The translations under genes were made by a program, and so were the position numbers. Shown one piece after another: positions 17,910 to 27,288 of a stretch of 35,301 bases of DNA. Numbering within the stretch: position 1 is the stretch's first letter; each line of letters begins with the position of its first letter. Source of the stretch: UBA1181 sp045639525 (GTDB lineage Bacteria; Bacteroidota; Bacteroidia; Bacteroidales; Paludibacteraceae); the NCBI GenBank assembly GCA_045639525.1, contig JAZUDI010000031.1:1-35301 (forward strand). The letters run 5' to 3'. The notes under the pieces are model-generated. The model worked only from the letters and a program-made list of their open reading frames with translations. It ran no database searches and was not told the DNA's origin.

Positions 17910-18437
17910 ATGAGAATGGATTTTAAAAGTGATTTAAAGAAAGTGAAGGCTTTGGCTTTTGATGTGGATGGCGTGCTCTCTTCGGATTGCGTTCCTTTGC
18001 ATGTGAGCGGTGAGCCTATGCGCATGGTGAACATCAAGGATGGTTATGCTATGCAATTGGCGGTAAAGAAGGGCTATCACTTGGCTATTATCACCGGCGG
18101 AAAGACAGAGGCTGTCAGAATGCGTTTTGAGGGGTTGGGAATCAAGGATGTTTACATGGGTTCGGCCGTAAAGATGCGCGATTTCGAAGATTTCATGAAG
18201 AAGCATGGCCTCTCTTCGGAGGAGGTCCTCTATATGGGTGATGACATTCCCGATTTCCCTGTCCTGAAAGCGTGTGGATTTCCTTGTTGCCCGGCGGATG
18301 CGGCCTCGGAAATCAAGAATATATGTTGTTACATCTCTCCTTTTGAAGGAGGAAAGGGTTGCGCCAGGGATGTCATCGAACAGGTGATGAAGGCGAACGG
18401 GGATTGGATGTCCGATAATGTGGCGTTTGGTTGGTGA
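17910..18437 (+). CDS. kdsC: HAD phosphatase, KdsC-like
   Basis: A 175-residue HAD-superfamily phosphatase of the small C0 type, which has no cap domain. The nucleophile Asp18 and acid Asp20 are in AFDVDGVLSSD, and the TGGK and MGDDIPDFPVL segments supply the remaining motifs. This fits 3-deoxy-D-manno-octulosonate 8-phosphate phosphatase, which makes Kdo for lipopolysaccharide, though some relatives act on other sugar phosphates. It begins 3 bases after the DUF2520 gene. A second Met two codons in is an alternative start. Confidence 0.85.
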   Translation: MRMDFKSDLKKVKALAFDVDGVLSSDCVPLHVSGEPMRMVNIKDGYAMQLAVKKGYHLAIITGGKTEAVRMRFEGLGIKDVYMGSAVKMRDFEDFMKKHGLSSEEVLYMGDDIPDFPVLKACGFPCCPADAASEIKNICCYISPFEGGKGCARDVIEQVMKANGDWMSDNVAFGW

Positions 18438-18456
18438 TTCCCAAATTTTAAATTGT

Positions 18457-19437
18457 ATGAAAGATTATTTGAAACTCATAAGATGGCCCAATTTAATCTG
18501 CATCGCTTTGGTGCAGTTGGCGATCTATTATTTGGTGATCTCTCCGGTCTCCAATGTGGCGGGTGTCCCTGCGACGAAGGTCTTCCCGGAGTCGATGTTG
18601 GCTTTGCTAATCATCGCGTCTCTCTTTACAGCGGCGGCCGGCTATGTCATCAATGATTATTTCGATGTGAAGATAGACGAGATCAACCATCCGATTTATC
18701 ATATCGTTGGAAAGGGTGTTTCGAAACACGCCGCGATGACGCTATTCATCGTCTTGGCGGTTGTGGGAATATTGGCTGGCGGAGCGATTGGCCTATACAC
18801 TTATCTCACGTTGGGTGTGCCTATTATGTTGGCTTTCACCTATATGATACTCTTTATGGTTTTGGTAGGTATCCTTTGGTTTTATTCTTCCGCGTATAAA
18901 AGAATGTTGGTGGTCGGCAATGTGATCGCCGCCGGGTTGAATGCCTTGGTGCCTATGTTAGTAGGTGTCTATTTCACCTTCTTTTTGCTGATGAAGTATG
19001 GCTCCTCTCCAGGTAATGTCGAGTTTAGCCACTATTTGTTGATAATCGTAGGACTCTTCTCTTTCTGTGTCTTCATGTGGACCTTCATCTCCGAAGTGGC
19101 GGATGATTTCGAAGAGGAGAAGGGGGACCGTGAGTTGGAGTGCCACTCCTTCCCGATTGTTTGGGGACATACGGTCTCAAAGGCGATATTGTTCGCCGCG
19201 ATTCTATTCACGAATGCAGCCACTCTGCATATCGTGTGTCGTATGTTGCCATTCCCGATGTTTTCTTCATTGCGTTATGTATGTTGTGCGGTGGTGATTC
19301 CATCCATTGGTCTCTGTTATTTGTTGGCGAGAGCCTCCGTAAGGGAGGATTATCATTACGTATCTCTGATATCCAAGGTTATCCTTCTTTTGAGTATGGG
19401 ATATAGCGTAGTCTTTTATCTTTCATACGGGTCTTGA
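18457..19437 (+). CDS. UbiA family prenyltransferase
   Basis: A 326-residue inner-membrane prenyltransferase with 8-9 helices. The first aspartate motif NDYFDVKID (66-74) is intact and a second acidic motif (EVADDFEEEKGDRELE, about 205-220) is present; both bind Mg2+ and the prenyl diphosphate. Closest in style to the geranylgeranylglycerol-phosphate geranylgeranyltransferase group that Bacteroidales carry, rather than to MenA; the acceptor is not shown by sequence. An ATG at 18418 overlaps kdsC but adds 13 residues not expected before MKDYLKLIRWPN, so 18457 is preferred. Confidence 0.88.
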   Translation: MKDYLKLIRWPNLICIALVQLAIYYLVISPVSNVAGVPATKVFPESMLALLIIASLFTAAAGYVINDYFDVKIDEINHPIYHIVGKGVSKHAAMTLFIVLAVVGILAGGAIGLYTYLTLGVPIMLAFTYMILFMVLVGILWFYSSAYKRMLVVGNVIAAGLNALVPMLVGVYFTFFLLMKYGSSPGNVEFSHYLLIIVGLFSFCVFMWTFISEVADDFEEEKGDRELECHSFPIVWGHTVSKAILFAAILFTNAATLHIVCRMLPFPMFSSLRYVCCAVVIPSIGLCYLLARASVREDYHYVSLISKVILLLSMGYSVVFYLSYGS

Positions 19438-19473
19438 TTGTTTTAGAATTATTCATTTTTAAATTTTAATTAT

Positions 19474-20460
19474 ATGCAAGGAGTTGTATTGTTAGTATTG
19501 ATCGTGGTGGCAATTGTGCTACTATGTATCTTTTTGCATTTTGTCCCTGTGTTGCTTTGGTTGAATGCCAGGGTGTCAGGTGTGTCGATCTCTTTGGTGC
19601 AGTTGTTCTTGATGCGCCTGAGAAATGTACCGCCTCAGGTAATTGTGCAATGTTTGATTGAGGCCCACAAGGCTGGTTTGAAGACGATCACCAGAGATGA
19701 TCTGGAGGCGCACTACCTCGCTGGTGGTAACATCGTTCGTGTGGTTCACGCATTGGTTTCCGCCTCTAAGGCGAACATCGCCATCGATTTCAAGCAGGCG
19801 ACTGCGATCGACTTGGCGGGACGTGATGTGTTCGAGGCTGTACAAATGTCCGTAAACCCTAAGGTGATCGACACGCCACCTGTAACCGCTGTGGCGAAGG
19901 ATGGTATTCAGTTGATCGCAAAGGCCCGTGTGACTGTCCGCGCTAATATCGAGCGTTTGGTCGGTGGTGCGGGAGAGGAGACCGTACTTGCCCGTGTAGG
20001 TGAGGGTATTGTATCCTCAATCGGTTCCAGCGAGACACACAAGTTGGTGTTGGAGAATCCAGACTCCATCTCCAAGGTGGTGTTGAGCAAGGGATTGGAC
20101 GCAGGTACCGCATTCGAGATTCTCTCTATCGACATCGCTGATATCGATGTGGGTAAGAACATCGGTGCTCAATTGCAAATGGACCAAGCGCAAGCCGACA
20201 AGAATATTGCTCAGGCAAAGGCCGAGGAGCGTCGTGCGATGGCTATCGCTCAGGAGCAAGAGATGAAGGCGAAGGCACAAGAGGCCCGCGCACTCGTTAT
20301 CCAAGCCGAAGCAGAGGTGCCAAAGGCTATGGCGGAGGCATTCAAGAACGGAAACTTGGGTATCATGGATTACTACCGCATGAAGAATATCGAGGCGGAT
20401 ACCAACATGAGAAGTTCCATCGGTGGTCCAACCACAACAAACAACAATGGTCAGAACTAA
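19474..20460 (+). CDS. floA: Flotillin-like membrane scaffold protein FloA
   Basis: A 328-residue FloA (UPF0365) protein, at the family's usual length. One N-terminal membrane segment (about 3-30) is followed by a SPFH/band-7 region (about 65-225) and an Ala/Glu/Gln-rich helical region (about 232-285) that forms coiled-coil. In bacteria these proteins organise membrane microdomains and help protease and secretion complexes. NfeD is the normal neighbour, but here the NfeD-like gene is at 2921. The gene is 36 bases after the prenyltransferase and closes its run with a strong terminator. Confidence 0.95.
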   Translation: MQGVVLLVLIVVAIVLLCIFLHFVPVLLWLNARVSGVSISLVQLFLMRLRNVPPQVIVQCLIEAHKAGLKTITRDDLEAHYLAGGNIVRVVHALVSASKANIAIDFKQATAIDLAGRDVFEAVQMSVNPKVIDTPPVTAVAKDGIQLIAKARVTVRANIERLVGGAGEETVLARVGEGIVSSIGSSETHKLVLENPDSISKVVLSKGLDAGTAFEILSIDIADIDVGKNIGAQLQMDQAQADKNIAQAKAEERRAMAIAQEQEMKAKAQEARALVIQAEAEVPKAMAEAFKNGNLGIMDYYRMKNIEADTNMRSSIGGPTTTNNNGQN

Positions 20461-20482
20461 TCTCTAAGCGAGATGATCATAG

Positions 20483-20514
20483 AGCGTCGATAGTTTGCTA
20501 TCGGCGCTTTTTTT
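20483..20514 (+). terminator. Intrinsic terminator after floA
   Basis: AGCGTCGATAG pairs with CTATCGGCGCT (11 bp, one G-U) around a TTTG loop and runs into seven Ts. Confidence 0.92.
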
Positions 20515-20519
20515 GTGTA

Positions 20520-21434
20520 CTACGCCATATCACTATCCATGTAGTGACGGGGGGAGCATCCGACGGCACTCTTGAAGTATCTGCCGAAAAAGGATGGGTT
20601 GGGGAAATTGAGTAGGTCGGCTATTTCCTGAATGGTGTATCGGTGGCTCTTCAAAAGGGCTTTCGCCTCGAAAATCACTTGGTCTTTGATGATGTCCAAC
20701 GCATATTTCCCGCTGACCGAAAGGATGACCTGCGACATATATTTTGGGGTGAGACACATTTCATTGGCGTAGAAGGAGACGTCGCGGTGCTGGTTGTGGT
20801 GTTCCATCACCAGTGTCATAAAACGCATGTATATTTGGCTTGCCCTCTTCCCGTTGAAGGTGTCGTCACTCTCTTGGTGGGTCGATACCCATTGGCGGGC
20901 GTGCGAAATAATGACTTGCATATATCCTTGCAGCGCTTCTCCCTTGTAATTGAATGAGGGGTTGGAGAGGTCTTTGTAAATCATTTTATAGATGCGGATG
21001 AAGCCGTTTCGAATCTCCTCGGAAAGGTGGTACACTGGATTTTTTTGTGTTTCCTTGAAGAATTGCGTGATGCTTTCGCTGCTTAGGGCGGAGAAGAGGG
21101 TGATGTCGGTGAACGCCATGACGACGATTTCTGAATGTTCGTCCACGTCAAGGATCTGGGCAAGCGCGTTCTGCTGAATGATGACCATGTCGTCCGAAGT
21201 TATCTTGTAGTCTTTGTAATTGATACGGACTTTCATCTCTCCTTTGGTGATGAGTAGGCATATCGAGAATTGCGCCTTGATGGGGTAGCGCTTCAAGTAT
21301 CTCCCGAAATTGTTCATATCCATACTTCTGCCTATATTGTCGCCCAGTAGGATTTTGTCTTCGAAAAAAAGAATTTGCTCGTTATCCTTTAAATCCGAAA
21401 ATCCGAATTGGTTTAATCGTCTATCCATCGTCAT
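20520..21434 (-). CDS. AraC family transcriptional regulator
   Basis: A 304-residue DNA-binding regulator. Residues 1 to about 180 form a cupin-like sensing domain, and about 205-300 hold the paired AraC helix-turn-helix motifs, including the typical YTIQEIADLLNFPNPSFFGR stretch in the second. It diverges from the efflux operon across 193 bases, so the pump is its most likely target, and many AraC proteins also control themselves. The inducer is unknown. The terminator of floA lies 5 bases beyond its stop on the opposite strand. Confidence 0.92.
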   Translation of the reverse strand: MTMDRRLNQFGFSDLKDNEQILFFEDKILLGDNIGRSMDMNNFGRYLKRYPIKAQFSICLLITKGEMKVRINYKDYKITSDDMVIIQQNALAQILDVDEHSEIVVMAFTDITLFSALSSESITQFFKETQKNPVYHLSEEIRNGFIRIYKMIYKDLSNPSFNYKGEALQGYMQVIISHARQWVSTHQESDDTFNGKRASQIYMRFMTLVMEHHNQHRDVSFYANEMCLTPKYMSQVILSVSGKYALDIIKDQVIFEAKALLKSHRYTIQEIADLLNFPNPSFFGRYFKSAVGCSPRHYMDSDMA

Positions 21435-21450
21435 TCGGTTTTGTTTGTTA

Positions 21451-21458
21451 CAAAGTTA
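21451..21458 (-). promoter_or_regulatory. Promoter -7 box for the AraC regulator gene
   Basis: On the minus strand this reads TAACTTTG, matching TAnnTTTG, 16 bases ahead of the regulator ATG. A plus-strand TATTTTTG at 21461-21468 sits back to back with it. Confidence 0.45.
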
Positions 21459-21599
21459 ACTATTTTTGCCTAAAACGGAATTTATGGTATATAATTCAGT
21501 CTGTTTTGTCTTTATTTAGCGGAGAAAACAATCCTTTTGGACACTCTATGCGAAAAATGCGTTACGTTCATTTGAGGTTATTTGTTGAACTTTGTAGTC

Positions 21600-21607
21600 T
21601 ATTTTTG
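21600..21607 (+). promoter_or_regulatory. Promoter -7 box for the RND efflux operon
   Basis: TATTTTTG matches the Bacteroidetes -7 box and lies 20 bases ahead of the adaptor start codon. No clear -33 TTG at the best distance, which would suit an activator-dependent promoter. Confidence 0.45.
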
Positions 21608-21627
21608 GATTATGTGTATTTAAAGAT

Positions 21628-22698
21628 ATGAGTGTAAGATTTTTATTCGCTGTGTCAGCCGCGTTGATGATGCTGAACAGTTGTGGAGGAAAGAAGGGGG
21701 ATGTCTCCTCTTCTGCGGTTCATTGTGTGATGTTAACCCATGCGCAAACGGCGGGGTTGGCCAAGGAGAAGTCCTATTCGGGTATTGTGAAGGAGGCTCG
21801 TGAAATCAACGTGGCTTTCAAGACGCCAGGTCAGTTGGAGCATGTCTATGTCAAGGAGGGCTCCTATGTCAAAGAGGGGCAGTTGGTAGCCGAATTGGAC
21901 ACCAAGGATTATATGTTGGCCCTTAACAATGCGCAAATCCAATACGACCAATTGAGTCGAGAGGTGGAGCGTTTGAAAAAACTTCGTGAAGGGAAGAGCA
22001 TATCGGTGAACGATTACGACAAAGCGGCGAGCGGATTGGAACGCTTGGCGATCCAATTGCAGAATGAGAAGAACAGAATATCCTACTGTAAATTGTATGC
22101 TCCCGTGAGTGGATATGTGCAGAAGGTGAATTTCGATAAGTCGGAGATGGTGGATGCTGGTACGCCTGTCATCTCTTTGTTGGATAACAGCAACATGGAT
22201 GTGGAGATCAATGTGCCTGCGGAGTTGTACGCCCAAAGGGATCGAATCAGTTCCATTACCTGCAAGACGAATATATCGGGCGAGGAGGTCGTTCCTATGC
22301 GTATCAGCGGACAGACACCGAAAGCGGATGGTAATCAGTTGTATCAGATGAAGTTGGCTTTTGCGAAGAGACCTTCTAAAAACATTACGCCTGGTATGAA
22401 TGTGGAGGTGACTGTCGTGATGAAGGAGGGTGCCTCCAAGGAGAGTTTCACCTTACCGATCCATGCCATTTTTAAGTCGGGTGAGGATGATTGTGTATGG
22501 GTGCTCAATGCTGATTCCACGATTAGCAAGCGTGTCGTGAAGGTAGAGGGCTTGGATGAGAAGGGCGATGCCAAGGTGGGTAACCAATTGGATGGTACCG
22601 AGCAAATCGTAAAGGCCGGTGTGGATCTTCTTGTCGAGGGAGAGAAAGTGAAGGTGATTGACCAATCCTCTTCAACAAATGTGGGCGCACTTAAGTAA
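21628..22698 (+). CDS. RND efflux periplasmic adaptor lipoprotein
   Basis: A 356-residue membrane fusion protein that links an RND pump to its outer-membrane channel. A lipoprotein signal ends at Cys19 (MLNSCGG), so the protein is lipid-anchored in the periplasm. It has a lipoyl-like half (about 55-85 and 150-180), a coiled-coil hairpin (about 95-150) and beta-barrel domains (about 185-340). It is followed 8 bases later by the pump gene and then by the channel gene. Confidence 0.93.
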   Translation: MSVRFLFAVSAALMMLNSCGGKKGDVSSSAVHCVMLTHAQTAGLAKEKSYSGIVKEAREINVAFKTPGQLEHVYVKEGSYVKEGQLVAELDTKDYMLALNNAQIQYDQLSREVERLKKLREGKSISVNDYDKAASGLERLAIQLQNEKNRISYCKLYAPVSGYVQKVNFDKSEMVDAGTPVISLLDNSNMDVEINVPAELYAQRDRISSITCKTNISGEEVVPMRISGQTPKADGNQLYQMKLAFAKRPSKNITPGMNVEVTVVMKEGASKESFTLPIHAIFKSGEDDCVWVLNADSTISKRVVKVEGLDEKGDAKVGNQLDGTEQIVKAGVDLLVEGEKVKVIDQSSSTNVGALK

Positions 22699-22706
22699 AT
22701 CTGACT

Positions 22707-25700
22707 ATGATAACGAAAATAACAAAATTCTTCATACAGCGACCTGTCCTATTTTGGTCGTTGATGGTGGGCATCGTGATCGCGGGCGTCTTGTCCTTTG
22801 TACAGATGCCTAAATTGGAGGATCCAGCTGTCGCAGGCAAACAGGCGATGGTGGTGGTGCCCTATATGGGAGCCTCCGCGCACGAGGTGGAATTGAGGGT
22901 GGCGCAAGTCATGGAGGAGGAGTTACGTACCCTTCCGAAGGTAAAGCGCATCCAAAGTGAGTGTCGCCCTAATATGGCTTTGATCAAGGTGGAGTATGAT
23001 TGGGGATTGATGATGAAGGATCTGGAGCAGAGCTTTGACCTGTTGCGCCGCAAGGTAGGCGCCGCGAAGGGGAAACTGCCGCAGGATTGCTATGATCCGA
23101 TCGTGGTGGATGATATGATGGATGTCTATGGCATCTTCTATAGTTTCACAGGACCAGGCTATTCTTTTGAAGAGTTAAACGATTATGCGCAGGTGATTAA
23201 GCGCGAGTTGTTGGCTGTTCCGGGTGTGAAGCGAATCAATATCGCGGGAAATAGGGATGAGGTGATCAACATCCGTGTCTCGAAGGAGGTGATCTCTCGC
23301 AATGGATTGCTTCCTACTCAGATTATGATGAGTTTGCAAAATGCTGGTAAGGTGGTGCCTGCCGGTAGTTACCAGAAGGATAGTGACAAGATTCAGTTCC
23401 GTGTCAGCGACGCTGTCGATAATGAGGCGGATATCCGTGAGATGCTAATCCGTACTGCCGATGGCAAACAGGTCCGTTTGGGCGATATCGCCACCGTGGA
23501 GCGTGCTTACAGTGAACCTCAACGCAATGGTTTCTTTGTGAATGGTGAGCCTGCGCTCGCCATCTGTATGGCGATGGAGGAGGGGGCTATTGTCCCTGAT
23601 GTGGGTAAGGCGGTCGACGCGAAATTGGCGGAGGTGATGAAGCGCGTGCCAGTCGGTATGACGACTGACAAGATCTTCTTCCAACCGGATAAGGTGACGG
23701 ATGCGATCAACTCCTTTATGTGGAATCTGTTGGAGTCTGTCGCTATCGTGATTTTGGTGTTGATTTTCGCTATGGGATTCCGTAGCGGTCTTATTATTGG
23801 ATCCGGATTGGTTTTAACCATTGCGATGACCTTCCCGTTGCTGCTTGGTATGGGTACCACTTTGCAACGTATCTCTTTGGGAGCGTTCATTGTGGCGATG
23901 GGAATGTTGGTGGATAATTCTATTGTGGTGATGGATGGTATCTTGATCGACCGTCGTCGGGGAATGGGACCTAATACCTTCCTTTACCGTATTGGACAGA
24001 ATACGGCTATGCCATTGTTGGGTGCCACGATTATCGCTGCCAGTACCTTCATTGGTGTCTATCTCTCGCCTGACACGGCGGGTGAATATGCGGGCGATCT
24101 GTTCAAAGTGTTGAGCGTGAGCCTTTTGGCTAGTTGGGTGTTGGCGCTTGTCCAGGTCCCTGTCTTCGCGAAGACGATGATGCCTATGCGCGACAAGGCT
24201 CACCAAGATAGTACCAAACAGGTGATGAATAGCCCTATGCACCGTTTTGTCCGTGGCGCTATCTCCAAGTTGATCGAACACAAGGCGGTGACGATTGTGG
24301 CCTCCGTGCTGTTGCTCGTCTGCTGTATGTTGAATATGACCAAGGTGAAGAATCTTTTCTTCCCTGATTTCGATTACAAGCAGTTTGTGGTGGAGTATTA
24401 CTTGCCGAGCCAGACGGATCCCGACCGTGTGAAACACGATTTGATGGAGATGACCGATCTGCTTCGCCAAAACGAAAAGGTTGAGCGTGTGGCGGCTTGT
24501 ATGGGAAGCGCTCCGGCTCACTATTGCCTCGTCAGACCGATGACCAACGGTGGCGACTGTTACGGAGAGTTGATTGTCGACACAAAGGATTACAAGACAC
24601 TGGTGGAGCAATTCCCGATCATTCGTCAGCAGTTGCGGGAGAAGTATCCGGATGCCTATATCCGCCTTCGTAAATACAATTTCAGCATTGTGACCAGCCA
24701 CTTGGTGGAGGTGCAATTCGCCGGACCCGATCCGCAGGTGTTGCGTGAACTGAGCGCCAAGGCGGAGGCCATTATGCGTAAGAGCCCCTATGCGGATCCC
24801 TATTCGGTGGGAAACAATTGGAATCCGATGGCGAAGTCGATCGTGGCGGATTATAACCGTATGGATGGTGTGCGTTGCGGCATTGAACGTTCTGATGTGG
24901 GCAATGCTTTGCAAGCCGCCACGGATGGAAAGGTCGTTGGTGTCTTGAACGACAAGGAGAAGCAGGTTTTGATCAATTTGCAGGTCCGCAATGAGGATGG
25001 AAGCCGTATCCAGAATTTGGAGGATATCCCGGTATGGAGTATGATGAATCTTCATGGCGCGGAGGTTGATCCGGCGGCGTTGATGAGCGGTGCGGTCGAT
25101 TTCAATAAAATCAAGCAACAGATGTTCACCGCTGTGCCATTGAGTGCGGTGGCCCGCAATATCCACATGGGATGGGAGGAGAACTTGGTCTACCGTGTCA
25201 ACGGTCAGCGTGCCATAGAGGCGCAGTGCGATCCGAACATCGACCTTTATGAGGGTACCGCTGCCAAGTTGAAGGAGAGCATCAGGGAGGAGATCGAGGC
25301 GATCTCATTGCCGGACGGTTACAGCATGAAGTGGTTGGGGGAGGGTGAGACCAGCGATGATGCGGTTAGTAACATCCTCAAATATGTGCCGATCACGATG
25401 TTCCTCATCTTGGGTATATTGCTTTTGTTGTTCAACAACTGGAAGAAGGTGGCGTTGATCCTCATCTGTTTCCCATTCGTATTCTGCGGAATCGTCCCTG
25501 CGTTGTTGATCTTCAAGCAACCTTTCACCTTTATGGCCATTATCGGTTTTATGGGATTGATGGGTATGATGATCAAGAACTCGATTGTCTTGGTGGATGA
25601 GATCAACCGACTTCAACGGGAGGAGAAGATCTTGCCGTACAACGCGGTGATTGAGGCGACGGTAAGTCGTGTCCGTCCGGTTGTGATGGCGTCGTTGACC

Positions 25701-25862
25701 ACGATCTTGGGTATGTTGCCTCTATTGACGGATCCGATGTATGGAAGTATGGCGATCACGATTATGAGTGGTCTGGGTGTGGGTACCTTGATCACCTTGA
25801 TTCTCTTGCCGATTCTCTATACAGCGTTCTTCCACATTCGTAAACCAAATAACAATGAATAA
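22707..25862 (+). CDS. RND family efflux pump inner-membrane transporter
   Basis: A 1051-residue proton-driven pump with the usual twelve membrane helices and two large periplasmic porter loops (about 35-335 and 560-860). The fourth helix carries DNSIVV (Asp403-Asn404), so the Asp pair of AcrB is Asp-Asn here, a variant seen in many pumps of this type. It probably exports drugs, bile salts or other toxic lipids across both membranes with the neighbouring adaptor and channel; the substrate is not shown. The channel gene overlaps its last 8 bases. Confidence 0.95.
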   Translation: MITKITKFFIQRPVLFWSLMVGIVIAGVLSFVQMPKLEDPAVAGKQAMVVVPYMGASAHEVELRVAQVMEEELRTLPKVKRIQSECRPNMALIKVEYDWGLMMKDLEQSFDLLRRKVGAAKGKLPQDCYDPIVVDDMMDVYGIFYSFTGPGYSFEELNDYAQVIKRELLAVPGVKRINIAGNRDEVINIRVSKEVISRNGLLPTQIMMSLQNAGKVVPAGSYQKDSDKIQFRVSDAVDNEADIREMLIRTADGKQVRLGDIATVERAYSEPQRNGFFVNGEPALAICMAMEEGAIVPDVGKAVDAKLAEVMKRVPVGMTTDKIFFQPDKVTDAINSFMWNLLESVAIVILVLIFAMGFRSGLIIGSGLVLTIAMTFPLLLGMGTTLQRISLGAFIVAMGMLVDNSIVVMDGILIDRRRGMGPNTFLYRIGQNTAMPLLGATIIAASTFIGVYLSPDTAGEYAGDLFKVLSVSLLASWVLALVQVPVFAKTMMPMRDKAHQDSTKQVMNSPMHRFVRGAISKLIEHKAVTIVASVLLLVCCMLNMTKVKNLFFPDFDYKQFVVEYYLPSQTDPDRVKHDLMEMTDLLRQNEKVERVAACMGSAPAHYCLVRPMTNGGDCYGELIVDTKDYKTLVEQFPIIRQQLREKYPDAYIRLRKYNFSIVTSHLVEVQFAGPDPQVLRELSAKAEAIMRKSPYADPYSVGNNWNPMAKSIVADYNRMDGVRCGIERSDVGNALQAATDGKVVGVLNDKEKQVLINLQVRNEDGSRIQNLEDIPVWSMMNLHGAEVDPAALMSGAVDFNKIKQQMFTAVPLSAVARNIHMGWEENLVYRVNGQRAIEAQCDPNIDLYEGTAAKLKESIREEIEAISLPDGYSMKWLGEGETSDDAVSNILKYVPITMFLILGILLLLFNNWKKVALILICFPFVFCGIVPALLIFKQPFTFMAIIGFMGLMGMMIKNSIVLVDEINRLQREEKILPYNAVIEATVSRVRPVVMASLTTILGMLPLLTDPMYGSMAITIMSGLGVGTLITLILLPILYTAFFHIRKPNNNE

Positions 25863-27174
25863 GATGAAACATCTGAAAACAATTTTCATGACGATCATAT
25901 CGGCGCTATTGGTTTCGTCGGTCTATGCCCAGGAGGTGAGCCTCTCGTTGGCTGATTGCCGTCGTTTGGCGCTTGAAAACAATGAATTGATAAAAAAATC
26001 GGAAAATGGTTGCCTCTCCGCCAAGTTGCAGAAGCAGGCTGCCGTATCTAATTTCTTCCCAAGGATAGACGCCAGCGCCTCTGGCTTGTTTATGCAGGAT
26101 CAGGAGATCATGGGAATGACTCTGAAACTTCGTGGCGCCTATATGGCTGGCTTTTCATTGACACAACCGATATATGTGGGTGGAAAGATCTGTAATGGTA
26201 CGAAATTGGCGAAGTTGGGAATGTCTGTGGCAGAAATCCAGCGTCAGCAGACCCGTGCGGATGTGATCGCGGAGGCGGACAACGCCTATTGGACCTACAT
26301 CGCTGTCTTGGAGAAGATTAAGATGGTGGAGGCTTACAAAGCGCAAATGGACAGTATCTGTGATATCATCCAGACCGCTGTTGATGCCGAGATGGGTACC
26401 GAGTATGATTTGATTCGTGTGAAGACCAAGCGAAGCGAATTGGAGTATCAACTCAAGAAGGTGCGCAATGGTGCCAACTTGTGTCGAATGAATTTGTGCG
26501 GTATCATCGGGGACTCCCTCTCTGCCATGATTGTACCGGCTGATTCGGAGGTGTCGGTGGAGGCTCCTTCGGGGATGGACAATAATATCGAGAACCGTCC
26601 GGAGGTGATGCTTTTGCAGAAGAACATAGAGGCCAAAAAGCTTCAAGTGAAGATGGAACGGGCCGATATGCTTCCGGTGGTCGGACTCTCCGCTGGCTAT
26701 AATTTCTATGGCAATATCACGACCGACGCCATGGTGCAGGGGCCTGACGGCAACTATTATCCCTATTCCACGGAGTACAAAGGGAAGGTCGGCATGGTGG
26801 CGGCCTCAGCCAAGGTGCCTCTGTTGAATTGGCTGGATGGCGCCAAAAAGGTGAAGATGGCCAAGTTGGCGGTGCAGGATGCCGAGTATGACAAAGAGCG
26901 AAACGTCCGACTGATGAATGTGCAGGTGCAGCAGGCTATCCAAAATGTGATGGATGGCTATTCGATGATCGAGACCTCCGAGTTGGGGTTGCGTCAGGCG
27001 GAAGAGAACCTTCGCATCATGCGGATGAAGTATGACAATGAGATGGGAACCCTGACTGATTTGTTGGATGCGCAGAGTCAGTGGCAACAGGCCCAAAGTA
27101 ATTATATCGAATCAAAAACGCAATATAAAATCTACGAAACGGAGTACCTACATGTCGTAGGTAAACTGGACTAG
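25855..27174 (+). CDS. TolC-like outer-membrane efflux channel
   Basis: A 439-residue outer-membrane factor. A signal peptide ends near VYAQEVSL (about 25), and the rest has the two-repeat helix/strand pattern of the TolC family, with paired regions about 35-220 and 245-430. It completes the tripartite RND pump. The listed start overlaps the pump gene by 8 bases; an ATG three codons later (25864) is an equal alternative and lies one base after the pump stop. A strong terminator follows. Confidence 0.93.
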   Translation: MNKMKHLKTIFMTIISALLVSSVYAQEVSLSLADCRRLALENNELIKKSENGCLSAKLQKQAAVSNFFPRIDASASGLFMQDQEIMGMTLKLRGAYMAGFSLTQPIYVGGKICNGTKLAKLGMSVAEIQRQQTRADVIAEADNAYWTYIAVLEKIKMVEAYKAQMDSICDIIQTAVDAEMGTEYDLIRVKTKRSELEYQLKKVRNGANLCRMNLCGIIGDSLSAMIVPADSEVSVEAPSGMDNNIENRPEVMLLQKNIEAKKLQVKMERADMLPVVGLSAGYNFYGNITTDAMVQGPDGNYYPYSTEYKGKVGMVAASAKVPLLNWLDGAKKVKMAKLAVQDAEYDKERNVRLMNVQVQQAIQNVMDGYSMIETSELGLRQAEENLRIMRMKYDNEMGTLTDLLDAQSQWQQAQSNYIESKTQYKIYETEYLHVVGKLD

Positions 27175-27190
27175 ACAAAGTTTGTAAGGG

Positions 27191-27226
27191 AACTCCTTGG
27201 GGGCATTTGCCTTCAAGGAGTTTTTC
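27191..27226 (+). terminator. Intrinsic terminator after the efflux operon
   Basis: AACTCCTTG (27191-27199) pairs with CAAGGAGTT (27214-27222), and the stem continues inward as GGGGC with GCCTT around an ATTT loop. A T-rich run follows. Confidence 0.9.
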
Positions 27227-27234
27227 TTTATTCA

Positions 27235-27264
27235 TTGAAGAAACCGATTTGTTTCGTATTTTCG
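27235..27264 (+). promoter_or_regulatory. Promoter for the POT transporter gene
   Basis: TTG at 27235-27237, 19 bases, then TATTTTCG at 27257-27264, one base off TAnnTTTG. The box lies downstream of the first possible ATG (27235), so the transcript would start after that codon; this favours the ATG at 27289. Confidence 0.6.
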
Positions 27265-27288
27265 CGTCAGATAATCGTTGACAATACT

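Noticed and set aside
23814..25166. 450-codon minus-strand open frame opposite the RND pump gene
   Set aside because: It is His/Arg/Gln-rich with no family resemblance, lies wholly within a clear pump gene, and arises because the sense strand rarely uses codons that make antisense stops.
27235..27288. 18-residue N-terminal extension of the POT transporter
   Set aside because: The first ATG lies at the -33 element of a good promoter, so the mRNA would start downstream of it.
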